Made by a program: the position numbers and the translations under genes | The notes under the pieces: model-generated | What the model was told of the DNA's origin: nothing | Database searches by the model: none | What the model saw: only the letters and a program-made list of their open reading frames with translations | In this document: positions 45,801-59,459 of the stretch, in pieces | Numbering within the stretch: position 1 is the first letter of the stretch | Layout: every line of letters starts with the position of its first letter | Assembly: GCA_023055355.1 (NCBI GenBank) | Contig: JALJCS010000035.1 | Coordinates: 3,906,001 to 3,970,000 of the forward strand | DNA: 64,000 bases | Origin: Agelaius tricolor | Lineage: Eukaryota > Chordata > Aves > Passeriformes > Icteridae | Direction of reading: 5' to 3'

Positions 45801-48193
45801 CAAACAGAGAAGTAAAAACAGTTAAGTCTGTATACTGCAGTTAGTGTAACGTAAAAAGTATTTTGGTAAATATTTTGATTAGAATTGTTAACTGGAAAAT
45901 ATTTTTATCCCTTTACTGTAAAGCAGAGCTGGTCAATCTGTGCCTCTTGGACCTCCCATGATCCCTGTAGGTCTGTCTGGCATGTTCATGGCATGGGAGC
46001 AGGCAGGGAGAGGTGGGCTTTCCAAGGGAAAATGGGAATTTCAGCTGCTGCTGGGGACTGATGGAGCAGGATTGCAGGAGCTGGAGTGGCCCTGGGACTC
46101 AGAGCCTGTCCAGCACTGCTGTCCCCTGTCCCAGAGGTGCAGTGGCTCCTGAGCTGAGCATCATTCCCTTCAGCTGTGCTCTGCTGAGGAGCTGTCCCCT
46201 CCCCCAGGCTGTCTGGGCTGTGTGCCTTGGGACTCCTCAGTGTGTGATGATTTTAATATGCAGCTTGCAGAGTCAGGGAGGTTGTCTGCAGCCTGGGAGA
46301 TTACTCTGCCAACGTTTATGCTTTCATACATTTTAGTTTGGGGGACTGAACAGAAAACATGTAGCAGTGTGTGGTTGCTGGGTAAACCATTGTGGTGTCA
46401 CAAATGTTGGCATAGTTCTTTCAGGTTATCTGTTACCCCACAGGCAGAGCTGGATATTTTACCTGGAGGAACATGGTCTGCTCTATTAGAAAAGGGAGTT
46501 AAAAGGCAAAAAATAAATGGATGAAAATATCTGAGACTCCATCCCCTGCTCTGGCATTTCTGTTGGGATGACAGGAGTTGCAGCATACCTGTTTTCAAAG
46601 CTGGGTTATTTTTATTTCCAAATCAGCCATGTAGATTATTGCATATTTTTAAATTGATTCTTTACTTACCCTGCCCAAATGGGCTGCTAGAATTTTCTCT
46701 GCTTATGCTCATGTGTGTGTGAATCACCTTCCTGTAACCTCCATTCTGCTCATACAGAAATGAAGTTTGTGTATATTGATAACGTGCTCCTTCTGGCTGT
46801 GGTAGATGTTACTGATGTTTAGTGGTAGTTCCATAGGAAAGAAGGGAAAATAAAACTTTTTTGAAAATCTCATCAGGATTTTAAGTAGAATTCTGACAGA
46901 GTGTAACACAATCAGTCTTTTTTCAAAAGAAAAGTCTTGAATTTTTCTAGTTCGTGTCATATTATTGTAGGAACCAGCAAAGGCATTTTCCATAAGATTA
47001 GGAAAATGTGTTCCAGCCTACAAATCAGGTATGACTTACAACAGATTTACAACCTCTGACTCATTTGAGTATTTATAGCTTGTGCTTGAATATCTGCCTC
47101 TGTCATCTTGTTAGTTAAGTGCTGTGTTTGTACTGAACTGCTGCACATTGTAGTGACAAAATGTGCCATAAATCATCATTGCAGAAGGAGGGGGAGCCCT
47201 GCAATAAGTTCTTCAATTAGATCTTAATATGCAGTCACTTGATAACTTAATAATAACCTGTGGCCATACGTTAAGGCTTTGTAACACAGAAATGTTTTCT
47301 TTTTGATAAACGTTATCATGGGGGTGTTCTGCTACTATAAGTATCTTTAAACAAACATGAATTTGTTCATAAAACCCACTGAGATATCACTTCTCTGATA
47401 GAGGAGTAATTACCATTTTACAGCCTGCACAGAATAGAGGATGGAGGTAATTTGTGAGTGCAGCACTGGGTGAAGAGGAGTAGAAAATGCAAAAAGATTG
47501 AAGTAGACAGGAGGAGCAATTTGCATAGTCAAGGAGACAAAGCAAAAATGATGAGCTGGGAGAACTAGAGTTAAAATACTAAAGAAAAAAACCTTTGGTT
47601 TCCTACCTGCTTTTCTTTCAAGACAAGTGACTGTGAGGTATTTAATAAGCTTTTTGCTCTCACAAGTGCAAGAAATATTATGAGTACCTTCAACATTGCC
47701 ATTGTGAAGTGAAGGAGAAAAGGTTAACAGTAAATGTATAAATAATCTGTGGCAAACATTATTTGGGTTTGTAGCTCTTTCTCTATGTGTCTTGCTGGTT
47801 TGCAAGTCAAAGGTGCCCAAAGAGAGATTTGCATTGATAATTTTTGCAGGGTTTGTCAGGGCTGGACACCCTGAGCCTTCTGAAGTTTTAAATCTCTGTA
47901 GCTCCTGGGAAGCTACAGATTCCCCAGCTTTCAAAGAAATGCTCTTTTCAGACAACAGCACACCATAGCAATTAGTACAGGCTTTTGGGAAAACATTTAT
48001 CTCTTAAAGTAAAACAAACACATAACTCTGGGGTTATTTGAAAATAAAAGAAGTAACCATGAAATATATTCTTCCTAATGTACTCCAAGCTTGAGCTGGA
48101 CTTACAGAACAGCTGCCCCCTCAGAGGTGCTTTGATGTCCTTGCCTGGAGTTGCTGCTGCTGATTTGCTCCAGTGAAGCACCTCCAGTCCTGG

Positions 48194-49027
48194 TGATGCC
48201 TGGAGAGGCAGCCTGGAGCAGAGCCTAGACAGAGTTAAAGGAATAAAATAGGCATTTATTTGTCACTATGATATTTTCTGAAAAATCCTTCCACCAGGAT
48301 TTCTTCTCCTAGGAAGCTGAGAAGCCTCAGAAAAGAATGCAAACAATAATTATCTGATTGCTTGGGAATGTGGTCTGGAGATTGTTTACCAACAGGTACA
48401 TTTTTGATTGGTTCCATGTGAATTGGTTTTAATTAATGACCAATCACCATCAGCTGTGTCACACTCTGAGGAGTCAGTCATGAGTTTTTATTATCATTCT
48501 TTTTTAGCCTTCTGATGTCTCCTTTCTCTTTCTTTAGTGTAGTTTTAGTGTATAATTTCTTTTATTATAAAATAATAAATCAGCCTTCTGAGAACATGGA
48601 GTCAAATTCTCATCTCTCACCTCATCCTGAGAACCTCACAAACACTGCATTTATTGAAAGGCCTTCAGAGGATACACCTGGGGCAGTACAAGAGCCCAGC
48701 CAGGGCTACACCCAAGATGGACCCTGAGTCACGAGTTTTCACACTTTTATAAGTTTTGGTCCATTTTGGTATTAGGGTTCATTGTCCAATTACAGCTCCA
48801 GGTTATGCAGTCCCATCCTCCCAGATTGCTCTCCTCATTTTGCTGTTGTTTACCCTTTCTGGGCCTGAAACAGCCCAAAAGCTCCAGTAGTGTTGTGGGC
48901 TGGAAAAGGATTGTTTTGTCTGACTGAACTGTGAAGAGAACCTGCTAACCCTTTATATGAAGTTCAGAGTCACACACTAAGGCAGTACAGAATCTGAAAA
49001 ATGTGAAAGGTAAAACTTAAAGTATCT
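48194..49027 (-). mobile_element. ERV1-like solo LTR (family 3, copy 2), interrupted
   Basis: The left end TGATGCCTGG and the body match the LTR at 570-1,017, including AGACAGAGTTAAAG, the ATTTAT/GAAAGGCC stretch, TGTCCAATT and CACACACTAA. The flanks are ctgg on both sides (48190-48193 and 49028-49031), a 4-bp target duplication. The right end has decayed from GGCATCA to AGTATCT. The minus strand carries AATAAA near its end. The element is split at 48260/48656 by a younger LTR. Without that insertion and one copy of its duplication, the LTR would be about 439 bp, similar to copy 1. Confidence 0.8.
48261..48649 (+). mobile_element. ERVK-like solo LTR (family 1, copy B), nested
   Basis: The element starts TGTCACTATG and ends CACTGCA. 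It is flanked by a perfect 6-bp target duplication, tttatt (48255-48260 and 48650-48655). It is the inverted counterpart of the LTR at 35,008-35,399 and lies in the sense orientation of the host gene. AATAAATCAGCCTTCTG is the likely poly(A) signal and R region. It interrupts the older family 3 LTR, so it inserted later. It is a solo LTR of 389 bp. Confidence 0.85.
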
Positions 49028-51671
49028 CTGGTCAGTGCTTGCCTTGTGAGCTTTGCAGATCCCTCATCTGGGAATGGAAAAGCAGGTAAGGGCTCCAGCA
49101 GATACTCCTAGTGCTCCTCAGGTAGTTTTTATTCTCCTTAGAGATTGGCTGTTGTAGTTTGCTGTTCTGCAGATTTTGGCATGTGCTCATAATATAAATA
49201 CAGGCAGAATATTGCTTTTTCTGTTTCCTCAGTTAGGAATTATATGGGTTTATCAGGCTGAAGATGGCAAGAGCCTGACCTGTAAATAGTTCTAGAATTA
49301 GATAAAAATGGGAGTTTTCCAACACTAGACACAGTTGGTTAAAAGCACTTTTCAAATGCTCTGGGTCGTAAGGGTTGATACCCTGCTTGAAGGCAGCAGG
49401 ACAACCTGTGCATCATCAGATTTCTCTTTACATGAGCCATTGTCAGATGATTTCTAGCCTAGGACATTTTCTCTCTAAGAATACCTTTTGGAGAGAGAGC
49501 AAGCACAGACTGGGTAACACCAGCTAGGCTTTTCTAGTCTAGACTAATTGTCAGTGGGAAATGCTCTCAGATAAATCCCAGTTTGCTTTCCCAGCAACAA
49601 AACTGCCAATACAGTTGTGGACACCTGGGTATTTTAATAGATAAATTTTAACCCAGCTGCACAGTGCTAATGGTGTTGGTTATGATCAAACTGCATGCTG
49701 GGTTATGGGCACTTATCTGCCCACAGTGGGTGCTTTGCTCCCTGCTGCTGTTCCCCAGTGCAGTGTGTGGAGCATGTGGGTTGTGAAATAGTCCAACTGC
49801 TGCTCTTTTGGCATTGCAGCAGCTCAGGCATTGGCAAATGTTCTATTCTTCTGTCAGTCTGCTTGTATAATAACTGTTTTCCAATTATAAATAGAATGTT
49901 GTCTGATATTTGCCCTCCATCAGAGCATATATGCCCCAGTATTTCCTTTGCAAGATGCCACTTTTGTATCTACTGACAGCAACCAACACCCATCCCACAT
50001 CTCCTCCCCACCCTGCAGAGATTTGTTTCCTTGGAAGTGATTTAACAGCAAAAGTATAAGCACACTGTTCATCAGTGTGCTTCTTTCTCCTTTTACTTTC
50101 TGAACTAAAGTCTGCTGTTCACTTTTATTGTTCTTTTAGAGAAACATGTCCATGAAGGGAGTTCCTTTTCTGTCTTGAGGCCTGGCTCACACAGGTTTTC
50201 ATGGAGAAGGCAGCTAACAGTTTCCCATGAAAAAATGACCTATCAGCTTTGATTTATCTGCAGCGTGCTGACCACTTTCCATTATTAGATTATCATCTTG
50301 CTACCTGGAGGAGGCTTGTAAGGCATATAAATATAATGTTGATAAGATCTGCAAACTGTGAGCTGGAGGAGAGGTTCATCAAGAAATGCATTAGCTCTCT
50401 TTGGTAATGATTGTTTTGAGATACATGCTGGCTTTCTAAGGAAAGGGAAGGATGAAATCCACTTTGAACTGTAACACTCCTGGAATAGTTCCTGTACAAA
50501 TGTTCCCTCCTGCAGAGGGTTATCTTGGGAAAAGGAAGGGAATGAAAACGTGTTTTTGATTCTTTTACACTGTGTGTGAAGCATTTGGCCTGAGGGACCT
50601 TTGTGTTCTCTTGTTGACTGTCTGGTGTTGACATTCCTCTACTCTGAGAGCCCTTGGCTTCCCTGTGTTTTGCTAGATTATTTTAATGTTTTTCCTGAGT
50701 TGTTTAAGGTGGTAGCCCATACTTTACAAATCCTACAGGACTATTTAAAATGTCTCTTTAACCAGCTGACACTCTGGTAAATGCTCCAAAGCTTCTGCTC
50801 AGGTGTGCATGGTGCACCTGATCCTTCAGGTTATTCCTGAACTGGTTCAGGCAGTGCAGAGTGCATTAGCATCCAGAGAGGAGGTGATTTTCCCTGCAGG
50901 CATCCTGCCCCTCTGGGGTGGCAGCAGTGGCTCATGCTCAGCTTCTTGTGGGAGCTGTGTTTAACAGCAGCTCTGGATCCTGCCCTGGGCGTGGCAGCCA
51001 CTGTTATTGTCACCTGCCCCATGGGAACAGCTGAACTTGCTGTGACTCAGGCTCCTGGTGACCTTGCCATGTTAACAGAAGCTGTTCTCTGTTTTAGTAT
51101 CGTCTCCTGAAGACCTGTCCTGCTACCAGGATGCTCTTAACATTTCAGGCAGAAGTTCTCATTTGGCTACTGTTACTGTCTTTTTTTCATAAGCCAGATT
51201 TTTTTTCACCTTTAGGTGGCCAGACAGGCTCTCCTGAACTTCTGTTTTGAAGCACATGATCTACTAATTGAGAGAATTGATGATTCTTCAACTCTGTTAA
51301 AAATTCAAATGCCACCTTGAGGTCTTACTATCACAGCACTAGATATATCCCTTTAGATGAGCAAAAAGGGATGGTCTTAACCCTCTCCCCTCTCTCAGAC
51401 AGTTCTTGAAAGATGTTTTGATTATTCTTGGAAAGGCATCTTCATATTCAGTGTGTCTTTGCTATAACTGAAGCCCCTTCTTTGTTGGCTGATCTTCCCC
51501 TCCACTGCATACACCTTTTCCTGTCTCCTTTTTTAACTGAACAGGCCATCAAGTTTTCCCTGGTGCTACCATTTCCATGCTGTTTTTCAAACTATAATAA
51601 TTTATGGTTTTCTTCTTTGGAAGTCCTTCCAGTTAGTGGAGAATTATTTTTTTTTAAATGCAGTATCTGTA

Positions 51672-52180
51672 TGTCGTGGTTTAACCCCAGGCAGGAGCTG
51701 GGGCTCACTCCTCTGGGCAGGATGTGGAGAGAATTGGAGGAGTAAAAGTGAGAAAACTCGTGGGTTGAGATGAAAACAGTTGAATAAGTAGAGCAAAAGT
51801 CACACAGGCAAAGCAAAGCAGGAGTTGATTCCCCTCTGCCATGGCAGGCAGGTGCTGAGCCATCCCTGAGGGAGCAGGGCTGGGGAAGACAAACACCACC
51901 ACCCAAACATCCTCCTCATCTTCCTCCTCCTCCCCCAGCTTTGTGTGGTGATCGTGGCACCATCTGCTCTGGAGTATTCCCTCAGCTCAGCTGGGGTCAG
52001 CTGCCCTGGCTGTGTCCCCCCAGCCTCCTGGCAGGGCTGGGGAGCAGAGCAGGCCTTGGCTCTCTGTGAGCACCACTCAGCAGTAACAAAAACACTCTGG
52101 GTTATCAGCACACATCCAAACCACAGCCCCACAGCAGCTCCTGTAAGAAAATGAACTCTGTCCCAGCCAAAACCAGCACA
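51672..52180 (-). mobile_element. ERVL-like solo LTR (common avian type)
   Basis: On the + strand it starts TGTCGTGGTTTAACCCCAG and ends CAGCCAAAACCAGCACA. It contains ACTCGTGGGTTGAGATGAAA and CAGCAGTAACAAAAACA. This is a well-known bird LTR type, here in reverse orientation. The flanks ctgta (51667-51671) and ctgtc (52181-52185) are a 5-bp target duplication with one change, as expected for ERVL. It is a solo LTR of 509 bp. Confidence 0.82.
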
Positions 52181-53054
52181 CTGTCATTGGGGAGTTATTG
52201 AGAAGCCCCTGAGTTAATCTGTGGGCAGTAACCTGCTGCTGTTCACAAGTAAAAGCTAAGGCTGATTTATTTTCTGTGCCTTTCACCCCATTGCATAGCT
52301 CTGTAATCCAGGCTGTTCAGGGCAATGCTAATTATTCTCTTTCACTTTTCTGTTCCTAAACTCATGAAAAACTCCCAAGTTTCAGATACCTTATCCCATA
52401 AAGACCTCAATTTGATAATGTGCAGTTTCTTTTTCAATCTCCATTGCTCCTGTTTAATCACTACCCATTTTCCCCCTGCAGGTAGTTCCCTGAAGTATAC
52501 ATTTAAATATATTCCTTGCTTTAATTTCCCACTGCAGTTGTTTAGGCTTGATTGACAAACCATGAGAACCCTTCCTGCAGGTGCTGGGGGTGTCAGGCTG
52601 TCCTGTCCTGCTGTACATGTGAGCACCTTGCATTTCCTTTCAAAACAGGAGAAAGGCTTCAGAGTGAAACAGGAAGAAAATGTGTTCAGTGCCACCTTTC
52701 TGACATAGGCTCCATCATAATTCATGTCTTGCTACAGCTTCTATATCTAACTGCCAATTTCCAAGAGCAATAATTTATTTTTTTTTCTTTGTTGTATAGT
52801 TATCTCTAATCTTGTCCAGTGATCACTCTGAAATCAGGTGAAAGGTTGTCTTCAGCCTCCTCAGTTGTTCAGCTATTCCTTCCCAGAAAAGATCTGTAGA
52901 AGACCTTGTGATTTGGTACCTTATTATAGCTACTAAGACTTGAAAAAAATTATATAATTCTAACTTAAAATCTGTGGATAGTAACTTAGATGCATAGTAA
53001 CACTGAACACTTCAATCCATAATCCCATTTTACTGATAGCTGGAGTGCAGGTGG

Positions 53055-53097
53055 GATGTTGAAGCTCATCTTGTTCCACCCCACAGGGATGTCACAG
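53055..53097 (-). mobile_element. Possible CR1 LINE fragment (short)
   Basis: The + strand reads ttgaagctcatcttgttcca, then ccccacagggatgtca. It resembles the reverse complement of the CR1 3' end just inside the terminus. It is very short, so the call is tentative. Confidence 0.4.
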
Positions 53098-56010
53098 CCT
53101 TAACTCACATTTGCTGGAGATTCAGGGAATGTTTTAATCCTTATTTACCATATTTATTCTTTTAGTGGCAGTGCTGCCTCTCCTGGGTGTTGAGCTGAGC
53201 TGGTGGTGGGGCTGATGTCATTGTCACCCTGTGGCCAGTGGCAGATGTGACAGCTCCGTGTGCTCCCTCTGCTGTCACCAGCTGCATTCTCAGCACAGGC
53301 ACAGCTTCTTCCTGAAACCCCAATAATGGATAAAACTGAATCATGTGGTTCATAATTCTGAGTGATTATTGTTAAATAGCCCCTGGTTTTGCCCAAAGTG
53401 TCTCGGTGTGTTAGGAGTTCAAGTCAGGGTGGTTGGACAGCACAAACACCATCACCTGCAATTTTCACTCTTTATTTACATGAGAAATTGGGAGCATTAT
53501 AGATTTGCCTCCCAGCTGTCTGTCCTCCAAAGTGCAAAACTCTACTTTAAAAAACAAACTTAATAATGCATTGTTGGCTAGATCTGCAAAGCTATTAAAG
53601 GGCTGTTATTTTTGTACCCTGCCTAGGCAGACATGGTGTTTTCCTCTTTGTTTGCAATTGGCTTTACTGCAAGACATTTTCATTTTTTTTTCTGCAAAAA
53701 GCAGAAATGAAATCCTTTGGAAACTGCACACACTCATTGAAAGTGTGGAGTTTACCCAAAGTGTGAGTGGGGAGGAAGAATCTTAGGATGTCACTCATTA
53801 AAACAAGTTGTATTTCTTCTTAACGTGCTGGTGTTACCTCTTTTAGCTAAGTCTAAGCCCATTTCTGTGTTATAACTGTGTGTAATGCATGTGGAGTAAT
53901 TAGGTATTCCTTCCTAGTGAGGAGAAGACATGTGTCTAAAATAAACTGAGCAGAATTTTTGAATTAAAATGAAGTAATAATATTAAGTTATTATTAGTAA
54001 TCTTTATTAAAACATCTTTAATTTCTTTTAACATTCATGTAATAGAATCTGATTTACTGGGAGTGGCATTTAATTAATTTAATTCAATTTAGAGAGTTAA
54101 CTCTATTACATATTAGTACAGAAAATTACCTCTGAACAGTCATTTCTCACTGGTGACATGCAATAAGTTAATTTAGCTCGGAGTTCGTTTGGGTGCATTG
54201 TGACTTCTTGGTGAAAGTTGCTATGGTGACACAGGGCTGTCACTGGGACAACAACCCTGCTGGAAACATGGGATGGATCCTCTGGCCTTGTTCTCCCTGC
54301 CCCATGTGCTGCTGGAATCTCAGGAAGAGCTTCCCTGGGCTGTCCTGCAGGATGTGCTCAGCAAATGAGCTCACTTGGAGTTTCCTTTGGTTCCACCCTA
54401 CCTGCAGGGAAATGATTGCTGAGCCCCCATCAGCTTTCAGTCTGCTTTTCTCGAAGAAATTTTCCTGAGGAACCTGAGGTGTGTAAACTGCTGGAAGTGC
54501 TTTCTTCATGTTTCTGAATAATTGAAATCCTGGTTTTCATATGTGGCATTAATGCACAATGGCACTGGAAACTTAAAGAATCTGTTCAGCTATAAATGAA
54601 TTAATGAAGAGTTTACTTCAGATTCAGTGTTGAATCAGAAATGAAGAGTTTGTTTCTGACTGTCAGGTAGATGAGCTCAGATTTCCAAACAAAAACCTTC
54701 CAGGAAAGAGACCAGCATTGAGAAGCTCATTCAGAAAAGCACTATTGCATATGAAATGTCATGTTTAGGTTTAAAAGGAAGTATTAAAAAAAAGGAAATA
54801 TAATTTTTAAGTTCAGTGGTTTTTCTTCCTCCCCCCCCACTGCAGATCTGTATACAGATTTAAACACTCATTTGTTTGTTTTATCTCTAGAGCATGACTT
54901 TAATTTAATTTGGTTCAACTGAATAAGGGATCACTCTTCATTTTGGGCTTCCAGTTCTTCTCAGCTGTTCCTTTCTGAAGGCAAGAATGACATTTTTGTG
55001 TCTTTCAAATGCTAGGAACTGCATCCAGAGAAGGATGTAGAACCCCAAACAGATTTTTATGATTCAAAATCTGTGAAATTTTATTATTACAGTCCCCTAA
55101 GGTGATAATGACATCCCTATGGGTTCTGTATGTTAAAGACCTACTTGCTCAAAGCAATGATTTTCAAAATAATTCTGTGGAATAGAAATGAACACATATT
55201 CAGTTATCCTAGTAGGGACACAAGACTTTAACATGTAAGGCCAAAATATTTTAGGTTTACCTTTCATTGACTTGGCTCCATGAACAATTTCTCAGGGTGA
55301 TGCTACTGAAACTTGGAATAAATCCACACTGCCAGGAGTGGGGGAAGCTGGTCCATGCTGGACACTCTGTTGGCTCTGCTTCAGTTTTTCCTGCTGACTG
55401 ATTTACAATGATAGCTCAGATAACTCTACACTATCTTTTGAGCTGTAGTATAAACAGAATAAGTCTTTTTTTGAGATAGAATATGAACTGGAAGGGTTAT
55501 GCCAGAATTACAGAGGCCTGTTACTGGTTGCTCACAGAATTGTTGCCATTTTAGTGTCACACATAAAATATTCATTTGGTCCCATAAATGCCCATGACAG
55601 GAGGGCTGAGGCTTTGTGTTTGCACAGCCTTTAGTCAGTGTGACATGTGTGCCCAGTGCATGGTTCCAGCAGCACAGGCAGTGTCAGGCAACATTGCACT
55701 TCCCATGTGAGCAGCAGCCCTGTCATCTGCAGGCAGTCACAGCCTGCTTCCATGGGCATGCCAGAAAGGAATTAAATATCACTGCAGCCTGCTCCCCCAA
55801 AACAGAAATGAAATACCTGGAGGAGCTGTATTTCTGCTCTCCAGGAGAAAAATGTGCCTGTGTGTAGTGATGAGATGTGGCTGGGCTGTTGGGCTCAGGG
55901 TGTGTCCACCCTCCCCAGGCCTGAGGCTCCCTGGACACTGAATTTGGGGTACACAAAATCATACAGGCACACCTGGCAGCTCAGAGGTGTCCTGCACTCA
56001 TTGATCTCTC

Positions 56011-56060
56011 TATCCAAATTAGTATATTGATCCATGAATATCCAAATTAGGATATTGATC
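56011..56060. repeat. Tandem duplication, 28-bp period
   Basis: TATCCAAATTAGTATATTGA and its near copy with one change occur in direct succession. Confidence 0.88.
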
Positions 56061-58080
56061 TACACACTGGCAATTTCCAGGCAGTCCAGAAAATACCCTG
56101 GGAGTCCTTACCTTCTTTGCAGCTCCGATGTTCAAGTGGAAAAAGAGGTGTTGTACCTGCTGTAGCATGAGTGTTTAGTGTTCCCTGTTGTCCTGGGTGG
56201 GATGGCAGCACTGGCTGTGCCCTGGGACACCCTGAAGCTCCAGGAGCATCCACCCAGCATGGACAGACTGTGGGTACAGCACACACTCCAAGAGGGAATC
56301 TGTATCTGAGAATCTGTGCTCTGTGTGCCAGTGCTGAGTGGTCTCTGTAGAGCAACCCCAGCAGAAATGATGGGGATATGGGCTCTGGGGTATCTTAACA
56401 GTACCCAACCACATCTGTATGAAACAGGAAGCATTTTCACTCAGATCCACTCTTCAAGCCCCAGCTGAAGAGTGGGCTGGACGTGTAGATCCATCACTGT
56501 TCAAGGTGAAAGAAATTTCAGGCTCTTGTCTCCAGTAAATCAGTGGATACTGAGGCTATCCTCATTTTTGATTTCTTAGAAATGTATGATTTACTGGGAA
56601 TTTGCATATTTATCTGTTTGTGTGCATAGTTTTAACATTTTGGTTTCTGGAGTAAATAAAGAATATTTGCTCCTCAGTCTGTGCCTGGAAGTGCTCTGTG
56701 GAAAGGAGGAAGAACACGTCTGGTGTGATGGCTGTGCCATTTGTAAATTTGTTTTTAAAAAACTCTCTTGCATATAAAAACTGTGTAAAACATTGTCTAA
56801 TGAGATTAAATGCACACAGTCAGTTTAAAATTGAAGGATTCACTTCCTGGGTCTGCCCAGACTTCTTAGGTGACTCTGTATGAAGTTATTTAATCTGTTA
56901 TTATATGCTTGAATTTTCCCACTGGCACTTGCAGTGATGATAGTGTTGGTTTTGTGTAATTTAACTTTAAGCTGTTTCCTGTCTTCTCTGACTCTTTTAT
57001 TGTGTAGTTCCTGCTGGGGGTACCTTGCCTGGAGCAACACTGAGGAGGCTTTGGAGTGAAGGGGGAGCACATGCCCATGGCTGGCTCCTGCCATCCTTTG
57101 CTGTGTTCCTGAATTGTTGGAATTGTGTTTGGGATTGTGTTTGGGATGCTCTCATGTCCTGTTGGTGGGATAGAACTTATATTTTTCCCTAGTGGGTCTT
57201 TATACAATTAGTTCTTGGAGTTTAGATGTTCCTAAATACTCTGGGAAGGAATGCAAGATGTGAATTCTCTGTGAGGAGCTCTGACCAGTCTATAGGAAAG
57301 TGTTATAAAACCTGAAAATATTCTCCCAGCATTTCTAACCACTTGCTGAGAATCCTTCTCTTAATTCTGAGCTGCCCTCTCACTTAAATTTTACAGTAGT
57401 AATTTCCTGCACCAGTTAATTCCTCTCAGCAATGACTCTTATCTCCCTCCTGTCCTTTTCAGACAGTTGTTAATGCTGTTGTTTCTTGATGTTATTAATA
57501 TGGGTGATTAAAAACTTCTAATAGCTTCATTATTTTCCTTTAGAATAGCCAAGTTCTCTGGAGGTGGGAGTTGGGTTTGCAGGAGTCTGAATTCCAAGTG
57601 TGATGATGTGGTAAAGGAAATACTCCTGTGCTGAGGTGTCAGAGGCTTCAGGACAGAGAGCAGCTTTTAGTTAGCTGAATTCATTTATTTATTTATCTGT
57701 TGCTTTTCAGGGGGTAGCATTTGGGCAGGTCTGTGTGCAGAGATGTCCATGATTAATGCTGCTATTGGAGAACTCTCGCTTGAAAGGAAACAGATGAATT
57801 GTTAATTCTTGAAAGTTACCATCTGTTAGCAGTTCACGTCCTGCAGGAATGCTGCTCTGTGAATTTAACTGTTTAACCACAGTCCTGCTTCCTAGCTTGG
57901 GCTGCTGAGTTTGAGGCCTGGTGTGTACAGTCCAATTTGTGCTCATCAATTAGCTGATGGCAAACCCCATGTGTGTGCACTCAGAGCTTTCAATAAACAT
58001 GAGAGAGTTTGGCTTGCAGTGGGAGAGCATCATATTTACTTTGGATTATCAATCTATTGTTGATGACAACCTATCAACCT

Positions 58081-58115
58081 AATTAGCTGTACCATTTTTA
58101 ATGGCACAGCTAATT
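58081..58115. repeat. Compact inverted repeat (hairpin)
   Basis: AATTAGCTGTACCATT is followed by a TTT loop and AATGGCACAGCTAATT. These are 16-bp arms with one mismatch. On the minus-strand RNA that mismatch would be a G-U wobble, so the stem would be fully paired. Confidence 0.7.
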
Positions 58116-59237
58116 AATTGTGAATTTAAAATTAAAATTATAATCAGTGTTAACGTGGAGGAAAGCAGTGAGGCAAATATTAAAACTGTTAAAAGTATAA
58201 GTATTCTTCACAAGATTGCTGCATGTGACACCAACCTGAATAATGTAGAATAGGATCGAAAAAAACCTTAAAAATACATGTTGAGTCACCCAAAACAGGT
58301 TTTGTATCTTTCTGTCAAAAGATGTATTTGTCACCATCTCTGCTGACAGATCTGAAAGAAAAAATGTAGATGCTGTTCCAGAAAGGGAAACAAAATCCTG
58401 TGTCTGAGCTCTGAAGTACTCAAGAATCTATGTTTTTATTAGGAACTTGTCCAGCTCCTAAGAAGAAAGTTCAGTTTGTGAACAGAGTTGGGCTCTGACC
58501 CTTTGCTGCACAGAAGTTCTGCCTCAGGGTGGGCTGTGCTGGGCTTACACAGAGGACTCACTGTGGTGGTGAAGGGATAAAATGTCACTCAGGACTGAGA
58601 CCATTTCAAATTTACATTAATCAAGAACAAAATGGAGAGGATCTGCAAATAGGGCTAGTGAAGAAAGGCCACATCTGAAACTTATTTAAAAACCAGCAGA
58701 AGCTGGTGAGAGTGCTGTGACTGTCAACCTGAGAGAAAAAGGATTTCTTTGTCATGGCTGAGGGAAGTGGGAGAACTGAGTAAGATGGATTTGGAGCTCT
58801 GTTTTACATGCAGAGTGGTAGAAAATGTGCTCTAAAGGTTCTTGAAAGGTCATTTCTTCCATCCTCTTGCCCTGAGACAAGATCACCAAATGTGTATCAT
58901 GTCTGCAGATAATCCTTAATCATCCTTATTGTTGGAAATGTAAGTCCAAATCTCCCTGACTGCCATTTAAACCCAGCAAGTCTTGTTTTATTCACTGTGG
59001 GGTGGAGCAAATTATTCAGTTTTCTTTGTATTTTTTAAATTTGTGTACCCAGTGCATTGTAGACTGACTACTCCCTTACCTCTGCCTGCTGTGGTAGTTC
59101 CCTTTTCCAGATTCCCATTTTCTTTGTGCCCTTTTCAGGTGGTCCAGCTCCATCTGGAAGAGCTCTGGGTACAGCCAGGGAAGGCTTTGTGATGCCAGGC
59201 TCCAGTAGATGGGCTGCTGGGTGTTTATCCCATTCCA

Positions 59238-59292
59238 CCAATTGGAATCTTTACAATCCAATTGGAAAATTCCAAATTGGAATTTTTACAAT
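59238..59292. repeat. Imperfect tandem repeat, 36-bp period
   Basis: CCAATTGGAATCTTTACAAT recurs as AAATTGGAATTTTTACAAT, with CCAATTGG palindromes between the copies. Confidence 0.75.
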
Positions 59293-59459
59293 CTTCTTGA
59301 ATATCTTTTCCTCCTCTTTGGTTTATGATCTGCTGAAACATTGCTTCTTTTTCTGCAGAACTGCTGTGGGGTGAGTTGTTTGCTGTTCTGCATTTAATTC
59401 CCCCTGCTAATGACGTGATTCTCCTTGTTGAATTGTAGCAGTTTTGTCACATCTCCTCT

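Noticed and set aside
59126..59374. Possible next TNRC6 exon after a TGTGCCCTTTTCAG acceptor
   Set aside because: The acceptor looks good, but the frame compatible with the one-base carry-over (GGPAPSGRALG...) lacks the family's VPE continuation and reaches no clear donor.
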